Shown in pieces: positions 1 through 9,219 of a stretch of DNA of 64,000 nt; the first letter of the stretch is position 1, and each line of letters starts with the position of its first letter. This DNA comes from Xanthomonas sacchari (lineage in GTDB: Bacteria > Pseudomonadota > Gammaproteobacteria > Xanthomonadales > Xanthomonadaceae): positions 682,001 to 746,000 of the forward strand of contig NZ_CP132343.1 of assembly GCF_040529065.1 (NCBI RefSeq). Reading direction: 5' to 3'. Position numbers and translations under genes: made by a program. Below the pieces are notes generated by a model. That model ran no database searches and was not told where the DNA came from. It saw only the letters and a list, made by a program, of their open reading frames with translations.

Positions 1-1034
1 GCTGCGGCGTCGATCTGCTGCTGTTCGATGCGCCGCCGCAGGCGCTCGGCGAGGTCGCGCACCTGCGCCTCGTCGCCATGCGGCATCAGCACCATGAACT
101 CCTCGCCGCCGATGCGCGCGAGCAGGTTTGGGGTATGGATGTGCTGCGCCAGCGTCTGCGCGATGGCGACCAGCACCTGGTCGCCGATCGCATGGCCGAA
201 GCGGTCGTTGATCGCCTTGAAATGGTCCACGTCGATCATCAGCACCGCGATCGACGCCTGCCTGCGCGCGGCATCGTGGGTCGCCGCCTCGCCACGCTCC
301 CACATCACCCGGCGGTTGGTCACCCCGGTCAGCGGATCCTGCGAGGCGTGCCGCCGCAGTTCCGCGTTCATTTCGCGGGTCAGCATCCACAGGAAGCCGG
401 GGGTGATGCTGGCGGTCAGCACGATGCGCGAGAGCAGGCCGAAGTTGGTGGTCGGGTCGTAGCTGGTATCGGCATCGGGATGCAGCGCCCACCAGGCGAT
501 CCGCAGTCCCACCATGCCCGCCCACAGGAAATGGCAGACGGCGGTGAAGCGCGCCGCCGAGCGCACCACGCTGTCGGCATAGCGCCACAGCGCAACGGCC
601 GTGGCGGCGGTCAGCAGGCCGCGCACCATGCCGCCGAAGATCACCATGATCCGGTGATCGTGGTTGGCGTAGTACAGGCTGTACAGTTCCAGTGCGCACA
701 GCAGCGCGACCGGCAACAGCAGCGTCCATTGCAGCAGCGGACGCCGCAGATAGGCGTTCACCGCCACCAGCGTCAGCATGGTGGCCACGTCCAGGATGAC
801 GTTGCCGATGTGGTTGACCCAGAAGTTGGTGACGTTCCAGGCCGGCGCCAGCAGGATGCCGAAACCCAGGGCGAACACGCCGTAGCTCAGCGCCAGCAGC
901 AACAGGCTGCGCGCGTGCCGTTCCTTGCGGCCGGTGACGTACAGGGCCAGGAACATCGCCGAGGACACTGCCGCGAGCAACGCGTTGACGATCAGCAGGG
1001 TGCCGGCATGGGCCAGATGCGCAATCCATTCCAC
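1..1034 (-). CDS. Membrane-bound GGDEF protein, probable diguanylate cyclase (3' end beyond window)
   Basis: The product would synthesise cyclic di-GMP from two GTP at the inner membrane. The reading frame starts at GTG (1034-1032) and runs off the left edge, so the C terminus is missing; about 344 codons are present. The N-terminal half is hydrophobic, with several predicted membrane segments (for example around LLIVNALLAAVSSAMFLALY). It is followed by a GGDEF domain with the usual DPLTGVTNRR entry motif and an intact RIGGEEF active-site loop, so catalysis is plausible. No in-frame ATG precedes the GTG, and an ATG five bases inside is out of frame. No PAS or EAL domain is visible in the part present. 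The gene is on the same strand as the biosynthetic operon upstream of it but is separated by about 140 bases and a weak terminator-like hairpin. Confidence 0.85.
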   Translation of the reverse strand, partial: MEWIAHLAHAGTLLIVNALLAAVSSAMFLALYVTGRKERHARSLLLLALSYGVFALGFGILLAPAWNVTNFWVNHIGNVILDVATMLTLVAVNAYLRRPLLQWTLLLPVALLCALELYSLYYANHDHRIMVIFGGMVRGLLTAATAVALWRYADSVVRSAARFTAVCHFLWAGMVGLRIAWWALHPDADTSYDPTTNFGLLSRIVLTASITPGFLWMLTREMNAELRRHASQDPLTGVTNRRVMWERGEAATHDAARRQASIAVLMIDVDHFKAINDRFGHAIGDQVLVAIAQTLAQHIHTPNLLARIGGEEFMVLMPHGDEAQVRDLAERLRRRIEQQQIDAA

Positions 1035-1153
1035 AGATGTTCCGGGCCGCAGCGGCGATGGGGTGTTGCAGGTGCGGCAAAGTATAAGGCAGCGTGTGTG
1101 CCTGGAATTCGGCAAGGCACGCCGAGTTCGTGCTGAAAACGGTTACGGAGTGC

Positions 1154-1174
1154 AAAACGCGGGGTGCGGACCCC
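1154..1174 (-). terminator. Weak terminator-like hairpin
   Basis: On the minus strand a short stem (GGGGT/ACCCC, loop of four) is followed by GCG and four T residues. It lies just after the stop codon of the last operon gene. The stem is only five base pairs, so the call is tentative. Confidence 0.35.
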
Positions 1175-1176
1175 AG

Positions 1177-2292
1177 TCACAGCCGATAGCGGCGCATCAG
1201 CGGCACGCCGATGCGCCGGGTCAGCGTGCCGAGCGCGGCGATCGGCTGGCGCCGTCGCAACGGTAGATGCCGCGCATCGACCGCGCTGTACTCGATGACC
1301 GGCACGCCGCCGCGCTGGCGCTTGAAGCTGGCTGCGCCGGCGCTCTGGTTGAGGCGCTGGCCGTACCGGCGCGCATGGTCGATGCCGCAGGCGGTGAGGG
1401 TGCGGTACAGCGCCAGCCGCTGCGGCAGCTGCAGGTCGTAGCCGACGATCGGTGCGGTGACGGTGCCGCCGATGCCGAACAGCCCGGTGATGCACACCAG
1501 CTGTCCGTCGCCATCGCGGAAGCCGTCGAAGCGCAGCAGCCCGGCGCGGTGCCAGGCGCGCAGGAAGCCGGCGTGGTAGGCCGGATTGCAGCGCGAATAT
1601 TTTTCCAGATACAGCTGCGCATACAGCGCGGCGATGCGCGGGTAGTCGGCCTCGCCGATGGCGTCGTTGCCGCAGCGCTGCAGGTCGCGCCGGTCGACCA
1701 GCTTGAGGTCGCGGGCCAGGTCGCGATGGCGCAGCAACTGCGGCCAGTCCTCGTACAGATAGACCTGGCGGCTGCCGATCAGGGTGAAGCCCTCGGCCTG
1801 CAGCGCGTGCAGCCACTGCGGCGTGTCCACCGCGTTGAGCGAGCGGAACCACAGCGCGTGGTCGGGCCAGCGCGTGCGTGCGGCGTCCAGCAGGGTGCGC
1901 AGCCCGGTCGGCGGCAACGGCGGGTACAGGTTGGTGGACAGCAGCCAATTGTTGAGGGTGACTGCGCGGTCGATCCGTGCCCAGTCCAGCCAGGCGCCGA
2001 TGCCGCCGCACAGCCCGCGCACCGGCGCGGCCAGTGCGCCCGGCAGCAGCCGTGCGGCTTCCTCGGCGGCGTAGTCGGCGTAGGTGGTACGCGGCGAGCA
2101 CACCCAGGCGTTGCCGCGGTGGCGTTCGCCGACCGTCACCGGCAGCGCCAGGTCGCCCGCCTGCAATACCTCGATGCGGGCATGTGCGTTGTCGGCCAAC
2201 TGCTGCGCGTCACCGCCGGCGTGCAGCGCGGCGAAGCGTTGCAGCTGCGCGGCGTAGTCGGCGGCTGCGGCGGCGACGTCGCCATGGCTCAT
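1177..2292 (-). CDS. Last gene of the ketosynthase operon, GNAT-like protein of unknown function
   Basis: The 371-residue product has no motif I can assign firmly. The C-terminal part (QSAGAASFKRQRGG and a following arginine-rich tail) and the central alternation of short strands and helices resemble GNAT/FemAB-like acyltransferases, but this is a weak impression. No signal peptide or membrane segment is seen. The ATG at 2292 overlaps the stop of the ATP-grasp gene in an ATGA, so the two are translationally coupled. A longer open frame continues upstream to about 3030, but it would lie entirely inside the ATP-grasp gene, so the short start is preferred. Its position as the terminal member of a five-gene operon suggests a tailoring or transfer step on the operon product. 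Confidence 0.6.
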   Translation of the reverse strand: MSHGDVAAAAADYAAQLQRFAALHAGGDAQQLADNAHARIEVLQAGDLALPVTVGERHRGNAWVCSPRTTYADYAAEEAARLLPGALAAPVRGLCGGIGAWLDWARIDRAVTLNNWLLSTNLYPPLPPTGLRTLLDAARTRWPDHALWFRSLNAVDTPQWLHALQAEGFTLIGSRQVYLYEDWPQLLRHRDLARDLKLVDRRDLQRCGNDAIGEADYPRIAALYAQLYLEKYSRCNPAYHAGFLRAWHRAGLLRFDGFRDGDGQLVCITGLFGIGGTVTAPIVGYDLQLPQRLALYRTLTACGIDHARRYGQRLNQSAGAASFKRQRGGVPVIEYSAVDARHLPLRRRQPIAALGTLTRRIGVPLMRRYRL

Positions 2293-3470
2293 GGCGGCGG
2301 CAGTGCCTCGCCGTCCCACTCGGTATCGCGGGTGGCGGCTTCGCGCACGCTGCAGCGTTGTGCCAGCGCCAGGCGCGCGTGGCTGCCCAGGTCGCACAGC
2401 GTGCCGACCAGCGGCCAGCGGTCGCCGCGCGGCGCCAGCACGTCCTCGGCGCGTGCGTAGTCGTGGCGCCACTGTCGCAGCCGGCCCTGGCCCAGCGCCG
2501 CCGGCAAGGCCGCGCCGAGCATCAGCATGCCCAGCATCGCTGCGCGGTCGTCGGCCGGGCGCAACGGCGCCGGCGCCGCGCCCGCGTCGCCGCACAGCAA
2601 GGCCACCAGCGGATCGGCCGCGGCGAACAGATGCAGGCCGCTGGTCGCACGCGGATTGCATTCGATCACGCTGCAGCGCCCTTCCGAGGACACCATCCAG
2701 TCGAAGGAGATCTGCCCGGTGAAGTGCAACGCCCGCACCAATTGCGCGGTGAAGCGCTCGATCTGCGGATCCGGGGCCGTGTCGAAGTAATAGCTGGAAC
2801 TGCGCCGCAGCCGATAGCGCGGGCGGTACACCGCATGCGCCAGCAACATGCCGTCGCGCGCCAGCGCATACGAGCAACGTTCCTCGCCCGCACAGTAGCG
2901 CTGCGCGACCCAGTCGCCCTGCGCCGGCAGCGGTGCGGCATCGGCGGGCACGCCTTGCGGGTACAGCCGCACGTGCACGCCGAAGCGCGAGAACTCCGGT
3001 TTGAGTACCAGCGGTTGGGAACCGGCCCATTCGCGTGCCTGCGCCAGGCTACGCACGCGCACGCTGGCGGGCACCTCCACATCGCTGCCGAGCCCGCGCG
3101 CCAGTTCCATGAAGTGGTACTTGCTGTGCAGCGTGCGCAACGTGTCGAAGTCGTGCAACGGCAGCTGCAACTGCGCCGGCAGCGCACTGCGATAGCGGGC
3201 CAGGTAGAACACTTCCTCGCAGGTCGGCACCAGCACGTCGATGCGCTGGCGCGCGAGCAGGGCGTTGAGATCGGCCAGCCACGCGCGTGGCGCATCGCGT
3301 GCCGGTGCGATGCGGTGATGCCCGGCCACCGCGCGCGACCAGCCGGAGATGCGGCTGGCGACGCTGTCGGCCAGGTGCACCCGCCATCCCTGCGCGGCGA
3401 AACGGCGCGCCAGATCCAGGGCGACCGGCGCGCGCGCGCCAGTGATCAGCACGCCGGGTGCGTCAGCCAT
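2289..3470 (-). CDS. ATP-grasp family ligase
   Basis: A 393-residue protein with the layout of stand-alone carbamoyl-phosphate-synthase-like ATP-grasp enzymes, which activate a carboxylate with ATP and join it to an amine or another nucleophile. It opens with a nucleotide-binding-like segment (VLITGARAPVALDLARRF). A lysine-containing strand follows (QPLVLKPEFSRFG, where ATP-grasp enzymes bind ATP). The metal-binding strand with Glu and Asn (SVIECNPRATSGLH) comes next, and this E-x-N pattern is the best family marker. The start overlaps the end of the hydrolase gene by eight bases, and its stop overlaps the next start. In context it could ligate the acyl product of the ketosynthase/reductase pair to an amino compound; the substrate is not predictable from sequence alone. 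Confidence 0.8.
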   Translation of the reverse strand: MADAPGVLITGARAPVALDLARRFAAQGWRVHLADSVASRISGWSRAVAGHHRIAPARDAPRAWLADLNALLARQRIDVLVPTCEEVFYLARYRSALPAQLQLPLHDFDTLRTLHSKYHFMELARGLGSDVEVPASVRVRSLAQAREWAGSQPLVLKPEFSRFGVHVRLYPQGVPADAAPLPAQGDWVAQRYCAGEERCSYALARDGMLLAHAVYRPRYRLRRSSSYYFDTAPDPQIERFTAQLVRALHFTGQISFDWMVSSEGRCSVIECNPRATSGLHLFAAADPLVALLCGDAGAAPAPLRPADDRAAMLGMLMLGAALPAALGQGRLRQWRHDYARAEDVLAPRGDRWPLVGTLCDLGSHARLALAQRCSVREAATRDTEWDGEALPPP

Positions 3471-4311
3471 GCGTGTGCTCCGCCGATCTCGGCCGCCATT
3501 GCCGGCAGTGCGAGGGCACCAGGCGCACCTGCGGCGCGGCCTGGCGCAGCGCATGCAGCCGCGCCAGCGTGTCGCGGTACACGCGATGCTCGCCGAGCAG
3601 ATGGGTGACCAGCGCCGGCGGTGGCGTGCCGTCGGCGAGCGCGGCGCTGGACCAGGCCGCATCGGCGATCAGGAACACCGGGCCGTGCGCGTCCTCGAAC
3701 CACAGCCCGTAATGGCCGGGCGCATGTCCGGGCAGCGGCACCAGCAGCACGCTGGCGTCGCCGAACAGGTCGCGTGGGGTGCCGAAGTCGCGCAGTTCCG
3801 TGGGCACCGATGCCGCGGGCAGTGCCTCGATCCAGTGCATGCGCGGACGTGCGCCGTGCAGCAGTGCCGGCAGGAAGCCTTCGCGCAGCGCGGCCAGCCG
3901 GCCGCGGCGCTGCAGATCGTCCCAGGCCTGCTGTGCGCAGGACAGGCGCGCGTGCGGGAAATCGGCGACGCCGCCGACGTGGTCGCCATGGAAATGCGAC
4001 AGCACGATCCAGCCGATGCGGTCCGCATCCACGCCGTCGCGGACGAGTTGTTCGCGCAGCGATTGCCCGGGTGCCAACTGCACCGGGGTCAGCCAGCGAT
4101 ACAGGCGCTCGGGAAAGCGCGCGGTGGCGTCGAAGAAGTGCGGCGAATAGCCAGTGTCGAACAGCAGGTCGCCATGCTGCGGATGCTGCAGCAATGCCGC
4201 CAGCGCCGGAAACGGACACGGCGCCAGCGGCGCGCCGCGGCGCGTGGCGCGCTCCGGATGCGTGCAGTGGCCGGCTTCGTACAGCCGCCACTGCAGCCTG
4301 GGCGCGCTCAT
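3463..4311 (-). CDS. Metallo-beta-lactamase-fold hydrolase (lactonase/thioesterase type)
   Basis: A 282-residue MBL-fold protein. The metal-binding motif HFHGDH is at residues 106-111, with a downstream histidine in PLPGHAPGHYG, an aspartate in FLIADAAW and a C-terminal VPSHCRQW histidine, so a complete dinuclear zinc site is likely. The pattern of spacing is like N-acyl-homoserine lactonases and related esterases, but quorum-quenching activity should not be assumed. There is no signal peptide, so it acts in the cytoplasm. Its ATG overlaps the stop of the SDR gene (ATGA at 4311-4308). Within the operon it may release or edit a thioester, or open a lactone made by the upstream enzymes. Confidence 0.82.
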   Translation of the reverse strand: MSAPRLQWRLYEAGHCTHPERATRRGAPLAPCPFPALAALLQHPQHGDLLFDTGYSPHFFDATARFPERLYRWLTPVQLAPGQSLREQLVRDGVDADRIGWIVLSHFHGDHVGGVADFPHARLSCAQQAWDDLQRRGRLAALREGFLPALLHGARPRMHWIEALPAASVPTELRDFGTPRDLFGDASVLLVPLPGHAPGHYGLWFEDAHGPVFLIADAAWSSAALADGTPPPALVTHLLGEHRVYRDTLARLHALRQAAPQVRLVPSHCRQWRPRSAEHTHG

Positions 4312-5285
4312 GGCCGCCCCAGCGCGGCCAGCCCGGCCTCGGTCGACAGCACCGGCGCGTAGCCGAGCTCGCGGCGCGCGCGGCCGATGTCCAGCGTCTG
4401 CGAATAGCCGAGCACGCCGATGCCGTAGCGGCTGAGCCGCGGCTCCGGCTGACCGCGTCGGCGCAGCGCGATCTGCTCGCCGAGCGTGGCCAGCGCCAGC
4501 GCCGGCCCGCGCGGCACCGGCAGCAGCCGCACGCGCAGGCGCAGCACCGCGAAAAGTTCGGTCAGCAGGTCGCGCACGGCGATCGGCACGCCGTTGCTGA
4601 TGTTGTAGGCGCGGCCGTCGCCGATGTGTTCGGCGCGCAGTGCGGCCAGCGCCGCAGCCACCGCATTCTCCACGCAGCACACGTCGATCATCGCGCGGCC
4701 GCCGTGGACCAGCGGGAACCAGCCGCGCTGCGCCACCGCCAGCAAGCGCGGCACGATCGCGTTGTCGCCCTGGCCGAACACCGCGCGCGGACGCAGCACC
4801 ACCGCCGGCAGTCCGGCCGCTGCGGCGGCGCGCACCTTCTCCTCGGCTTCCCACTTGGTCTGCGGGTAGCCGCCGATCCAGCGTGCCGGCGGGGTGAACT
4901 CCTCACGCACCTGGTATTGGTCGGCGAAACGAAAGTAGATGCTCGGCGAACTGAAATGCACGAAGCGGCGCACGCGTGCGGCCAGCGCGGCGGCGAGCAA
5001 ACGCTCGGTGGCGACCACGTTGGCCAGGCGGAAGGTCTCGGCGCTGGCCCACGGCGCCGACAGCGCGGCGCAGTGAATCACCGCATCGCAGTCGCGCAGC
5101 AACGGCGCCAGGTCGTCGTGGCACAGTTCGGCGGGCGAGACCTCGATGCGCGAATCGCCGGCAAAGGCCCCCAGCTTGGCGGCGTCGCGTCCGCTGGCAC
5201 GCACCGGCACGCCGGCCTCGGCCAGGGCGCGCACGATATAGGCGCCGATGAACCCGGACGCGCCGGTGACCAGGACGCGGGCCAT
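4308..5285 (-). CDS. NAD-dependent epimerase/dehydratase family protein (extended SDR, OleD-like)
   Basis: A 325-residue extended short-chain dehydrogenase. The N terminus carries the Rossmann motif TGASGFIG. The catalytic Tyr-Lys pair is seen in GYPQTKWEAE, preceded by a serine-containing strand (VHFSSPSIYF). Family members closest in layout are 3-beta-hydroxysteroid-dehydrogenase-like SDRs and OleD, which reduces 2-alkyl-3-ketoacids. Next to a ketosynthase III, a ketoreductase role on the condensed beta-keto product is the natural inference. The start lies two bases after the end of the ketosynthase gene, and the stop overlaps the hydrolase start. The window has no OleB-type dehalogenase-fold enzyme or OleC-type ligase beside it, so this is not a standard olefin cluster. 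Confidence 0.85.
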   Translation of the reverse strand: MARVLVTGASGFIGAYIVRALAEAGVPVRASGRDAAKLGAFAGDSRIEVSPAELCHDDLAPLLRDCDAVIHCAALSAPWASAETFRLANVVATERLLAAALAARVRRFVHFSSPSIYFRFADQYQVREEFTPPARWIGGYPQTKWEAEEKVRAAAAAGLPAVVLRPRAVFGQGDNAIVPRLLAVAQRGWFPLVHGGRAMIDVCCVENAVAAALAALRAEHIGDGRAYNISNGVPIAVRDLLTELFAVLRLRVRLLPVPRGPALALATLGEQIALRRRGQPEPRLSRYGIGVLGYSQTLDIGRARRELGYAPVLSTEAGLAALGRP

Positions 5286-5286
5286 G

Positions 5287-6303
5287 TCAGTAGCGCAACA
5301 CAGCGCCGCCGAACGCCAGCCCGGCGCCGGAGCCGACCAGGCCGATCAGGTCGCCGCGCACGATGCGGCCGCTGGCGATCGCCTGGTGCAAGGCGCCGGG
5401 AATCGACGCGGCCATCTGGTTGCCGCGGTGGCCGATCACCTCGATCAGCGCATCCGGCGCAAGCCCCAGCGCCACGCGCAGATGGCGCAGCGCCTTGGCG
5501 CTGGCCTGGTGCGGCACGATCCGCCGCAACTGCGCCAGCTCGACCCCGGCCTGCGCCAGCAGCCGCTGCAGGAAGCCGGGCAGCTTCGCCGCGGCCAGCC
5601 GGTAGGTGGCGCGTCCGTTCATTTCGAACTGCGAGCCGGCGCGCAGCGCGTCGACGCCGTGATCCAGGCGCAGCCGGGTACCGCCAGCGCGCACGCGGCA
5701 GTGGTCGATGCCTTCGGAATAGGTTTCCAGGCGTGCGGTCAGCAACTGCGAATCGTTGCTGCCGTCGTCGGCGCCGAGCACCACCGCGGCGGCACCGTCG
5801 CCGAACAGCGGCGCGGTGTCCGCATCGTCCGGGTTGAGGCCGACGCTGGCGATCTCGCTGGCGACGATCAGCACGCGGCGATGGCGGCCGGCGGCGATCG
5901 CGCAAGCGGCCAGGTCGAGTGCGGCGATGAAGCTCAGGCAGGTGGCGTTGATGTCGAAGGCCGGGATGCCGCTGCCCTGCAGGCCCAGCCGCGCGTGCAG
6001 CAGCGCTGCGCTGCACGGGATCGCCTGTTCCATCAGACTGCAGGCGCTGATCACGCAGTCGATCTCGTGCGGCTGCAGTTGCGCCGCGTCCAGCGCCGCG
6101 CGCGCGGCGCGTTCGCCCATGAAGGTGGCCGGCTCGTCGGCGCCCGCATAGTGGCGCGTGGCGACCCCGGTATGCCGCAGGGTCCAGCCGGCGGGCTTGC
6201 CCCAGCGCCGGTCGAAGGCCTCCGCCTGCACCTGCTGCGTGGGCAGATACTCGCCCGTGCCGAGGATGCGCAGCGCGATGGGCCTGCTGGTGTGGACGCT
6301 CAT
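5287..6303 (-). CDS. Ketosynthase III (FabH/OleA-like) family enzyme
   Basis: A 338-residue thiolase-fold ketosynthase III. The catalytic triad is readable: Cys122 in INATCLSF, His in VPHQAS and Asn in GHRGNQMAASIP, plus the glycine-rich C-terminal GLVGSGAGLAFGG. Such enzymes condense an acyl-CoA with malonyl-ACP or with a second acyl group. It is probably not the housekeeping FabH, because it sits alone as first gene of a reductase-hydrolase-ligase operon rather than in a fab cluster, and the N terminus (ILGTGEYLPTQQV) belongs to the broader KASIII-like group. The ATG at 6303 is preceded by about 110 bases of non-coding DNA, which is where the operon promoter is expected. I infer that it makes the carbon-carbon bond that defines the operon product. 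Confidence 0.88.
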   Translation of the reverse strand: MSVHTSRPIALRILGTGEYLPTQQVQAEAFDRRWGKPAGWTLRHTGVATRHYAGADEPATFMGERAARAALDAAQLQPHEIDCVISACSLMEQAIPCSAALLHARLGLQGSGIPAFDINATCLSFIAALDLAACAIAAGRHRRVLIVASEIASVGLNPDDADTAPLFGDGAAAVVLGADDGSNDSQLLTARLETYSEGIDHCRVRAGGTRLRLDHGVDALRAGSQFEMNGRATYRLAAAKLPGFLQRLLAQAGVELAQLRRIVPHQASAKALRHLRVALGLAPDALIEVIGHRGNQMAASIPGALHQAIASGRIVRGDLIGLVGSGAGLAFGGAVLRY

Positions 6304-6412
6304 CCGTAAAGCTCGCACAAGGGGCGCGCAGCGTACTGCCAGCGCCTCGGCGCCGGCAACCGCCCTTGCGAAGACCGCGCCGCGGTCTGCGGCTGGCGAC
6401 CCCAGACAATCC

Positions 6413-6859
6413 TCAATCGCGCAGCGACTTGGCGAAATACTTGGGCGCTTCGACAAAGCCTTCCCGCCGATAGAAGGCGTGCGCGCGTTCCCGTCGGCTG
6501 TGGCAGTGCACCTCCAGGCGGTCGCAGCCGCGCCGCCGCGCCAGCGCCTCGCCCTCTGCCAGCAAACGCTGTCCCACCCCGGCGCCGCGCGCGCGATCGT
6601 CGACGCAGAAATAGCTGATGCGGCAGATGTCGCCGGCCAATGCCAACTGCGGCAGAAAGTGCAGCGACAACACACCCAGGACGTCGTCCCCTGCGGCGGC
6701 CACCAGCAAGGCCGCGTCCGGATGCGCCAGGAGGTGCGCCAGGCGGGCCTCGATGAAATCTTCGGTTCCGGCATAGTCCAGCGCCGCCATCAGCGTCACG
6801 ATCGCCTGCCGGTCCGCCATCCCCGCGTTCCTGATGTCCAGGGTGCTGTTCTCGCGCAT
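6413..6859 (-). CDS. GNAT family N-acetyltransferase
   Basis: A 148-residue GNAT protein, typical in length. The acetyl-CoA-binding motif A is clear (RGAGVGQRLLAEGEALA, a variant of R-x-x-G-x-G/A). The ISYFCVDDRAR strand precedes it and a C-terminal AHAFYRREGF segment follows, where GNATs carry the Tyr that protonates the CoA thiolate. The acceptor cannot be predicted. The start used gives MRENSTLDIRNAG; a second Met at residue 14 is possible. It is on the same strand as the ketosynthase operon but about 110 bases upstream, so it may be an independent gene. Confidence 0.85.
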   Translation of the reverse strand: MRENSTLDIRNAGMADRQAIVTLMAALDYAGTEDFIEARLAHLLAHPDAALLVAAAGDDVLGVLSLHFLPQLALAGDICRISYFCVDDRARGAGVGQRLLAEGEALARRRGCDRLEVHCHSRRERAHAFYRREGFVEAPKYFAKSLRD

Positions 6860-6945
6860 TTGCAGAGATTAGGGAGCCGCCCGCGTCGGGCGCAACCGCT
6901 TTGCCGACCCGACGCAACCTGCTGTGCGGAAAAGGGCGGAGCGCC

Positions 6946-7647
6946 CTAGCGTCCGCGGCGCTGCCCGTACCAGAAGCCGAGCGCGTCGCGCGAGCGCAGC
7001 ATGCCGCGGCCGCGACGCAGCAACTGCAGCAGCAGCCCCAGGTGCTCGCGCTTGCTGAAGCTGCGCAGCTTGCGGTCGGAGGTGTGCACCGGCTCGCGCA
7101 GGATCACGAAGCGTCCCTGCCGCGCCAGCGCGCGGCTCAGCGCCACGTCCTCGCCGGCGTAGTAGCGCTCGTCGAAGCCGCCGGCGGCGACGAAGGCGCT
7201 GCGCGTGCAAAACAGGAAGCAGCCGGGCGCGATGCCGGTGCAGCGGAACAGCCAGCCGAACAGCGTCTGCGCCAGGCGCTCGTACCAGGCGATGTCGCCG
7301 AGCAGGCGCACCTGCGCGCCGCCGCCGACCGCGCCGGTGCCCAGCGCGCGCAGCGCGGCGGCCAGCAGCGGCGTGTTGACCCGGGTGTCGGCATCGACGA
7401 ACAGCAGGTGGCGGCCACGGCTGGCGGCGGCGCCGGCATTGCGCACGGCGGCGATGTGCCGCAACTCCACCTCCAACACCTGCGCGCCGTGGCGGCGCGC
7501 GATCTCGGCGGTGGCGTCGCTGCAGGCATCGGCCACCACCAGGGTCTCGCAATCCAGCCGCAGCGCCTGCGCGGCGACATGCAGCGACGCCAGCGTGTCG
7601 CCAATCAGGGCGGCTTCGTCGTGCGCGGGGACGATGAAGGAGATCAC
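6946..7647 (-). CDS. Family 2 glycosyltransferase
   Basis: A 233-residue GT-A fold glycosyltransferase. The nucleotide-sugar-binding start is FIVPAHDEAALI, the metal-binding DXD-type motif is in FVDADTRV, and the acceptor-side GGFDERYYAGEDVALS carries the ED pair usual for GT2 enzymes. It is short and lacks membrane segments, as in the group of small GT2 proteins often found outside polysaccharide clusters; donor and acceptor are unknown. The start is GTG at 7647, because upstream in-frame codons would run into the neighbouring aldo/keto reductase gene. A palindrome sits immediately 5' of this GTG and could hide its weak ribosome-binding site. Confidence 0.82.
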   Translation of the reverse strand: MISFIVPAHDEAALIGDTLASLHVAAQALRLDCETLVVADACSDATAEIARRHGAQVLEVELRHIAAVRNAGAAASRGRHLLFVDADTRVNTPLLAAALRALGTGAVGGGAQVRLLGDIAWYERLAQTLFGWLFRCTGIAPGCFLFCTRSAFVAAGGFDERYYAGEDVALSRALARQGRFVILREPVHTSDRKLRSFSKREHLGLLLQLLRRGRGMLRSRDALGFWYGQRRGR

Positions 7648-7664
7648 CCCCGCATCATGCGGGG
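7648..7664. repeat. 17-base palindrome abutting the glycosyltransferase start
   Basis: CCCCGCATCATGCGGGG is a perfect inverted repeat around a central C. In the glycosyltransferase mRNA it can form a six-base-pair stem whose 3' arm (GCGGGG) is directly next to the GTG start. It may be an operator or a translation-limiting hairpin. Confidence 0.5.
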
Positions 7665-7711
7665 CCGGCGCGGCGCGGGCAATCGACCCGCGCCGCGGCC
7701 GGGGGCGCGGT

Positions 7712-8707
<996 letters not shown>

Positions 8708-8761
8708 GGAGGATGCTCCTGAGGGGGAGGGGAGGGAAAGCGTGGCCGCCGGGCGGTTCGC

Positions 8762-9181
8762 TCAGGGTGAGGACGGGCCCAGCGTGCCGCGGGCGACGGA
8801 CAGGGCGTTGAGCGCGGTGGGGAAGCCGACGTAGGCGTACAACTGGTCGAGCACGGCGAAGATCTCCGCACGGCTGGCGCCTGCCGCCTGCGCGGCGCGC
8901 AGGTGCAGGCGCAATTGCGGTTCCGCGTGGCCGAGGCTGGCCAGCACCGCCACCGTGACCAGTTCGCGGGTCCGCAGGTCCAGCGCGCTGTCGGCGCGGT
9001 AGATCTCGGCGAAGGCGATGGCGGCGCCGCGGCCGCTCAGCGCGGTGTCCGCGTCGTCGGCCAGGGCGCGGATCGCCGCGCCCTGCTGCGGACCCATCAG
9101 CGCGGCGATCTGCGCGATGCCGGCCGCTTCGGCCTCGGCCAGGGTCATGTTACTCGGCAACGCGTTCGCGGTGGATGCCAT
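8762..9181 (-). CDS. Carboxymuconolactone decarboxylase-like (AhpD-fold) protein
   Basis: A 139-residue all-helical protein matching the CMD family by the pattern ELVTVAVLASLGHAEPQLRLH, then AAGASRAEIFAVLDQLYAYVGFP. The active-site region carries His but no CxxC pair, so it is not an AhpD-type peroxidase. Genuine protocatechuate-pathway decarboxylase (PcaC) is possible by fold, but no pca genes are adjacent. Many such proteins sit with aldo/keto reductases, as here. The start ATG at 9181 was chosen because it gives a normal N terminus; there are 38 bases to the reductase upstream, so co-transcription is likely. Confidence 0.82.
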   Translation of the reverse strand: MASTANALPSNMTLAEAEAAGIAQIAALMGPQQGAAIRALADDADTALSGRGAAIAFAEIYRADSALDLRTRELVTVAVLASLGHAEPQLRLHLRAAQAAGASRAEIFAVLDQLYAYVGFPTALNALSVARGTLGPSSP

Positions 9182-9219
9182 GGAATGGTGCTCGTGTGCG
9201 AAGGGGACGGTGGCCAAGA

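Noticed and set aside
2289-3030. Long N-terminal extension of the gene at 1177-2292
   Set aside because: The open frame runs into the ATP-grasp gene, is arginine/alanine-rich and non-globular, and the ATGA overlap explains the start.
3463-4311. Quorum-quenching AHL lactonase
   Set aside because: The HFHGDH motif is shared by the whole MBL fold. The gene is embedded in a biosynthetic operon and no luxI/luxR genes are nearby.
4308-6303. OleA-OleD olefin biosynthesis pair
   Set aside because: The ketosynthase and SDR resemble OleA and OleD in order and fold, but OleB and OleC are absent and the neighbours (MBL hydrolase, ATP-grasp) do not belong to ole clusters.
8762-9181. PcaC of the protocatechuate branch
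   Set aside because: Only the fold matches; there are no other pca genes nearby and the neighbours are aldo/keto reductases.
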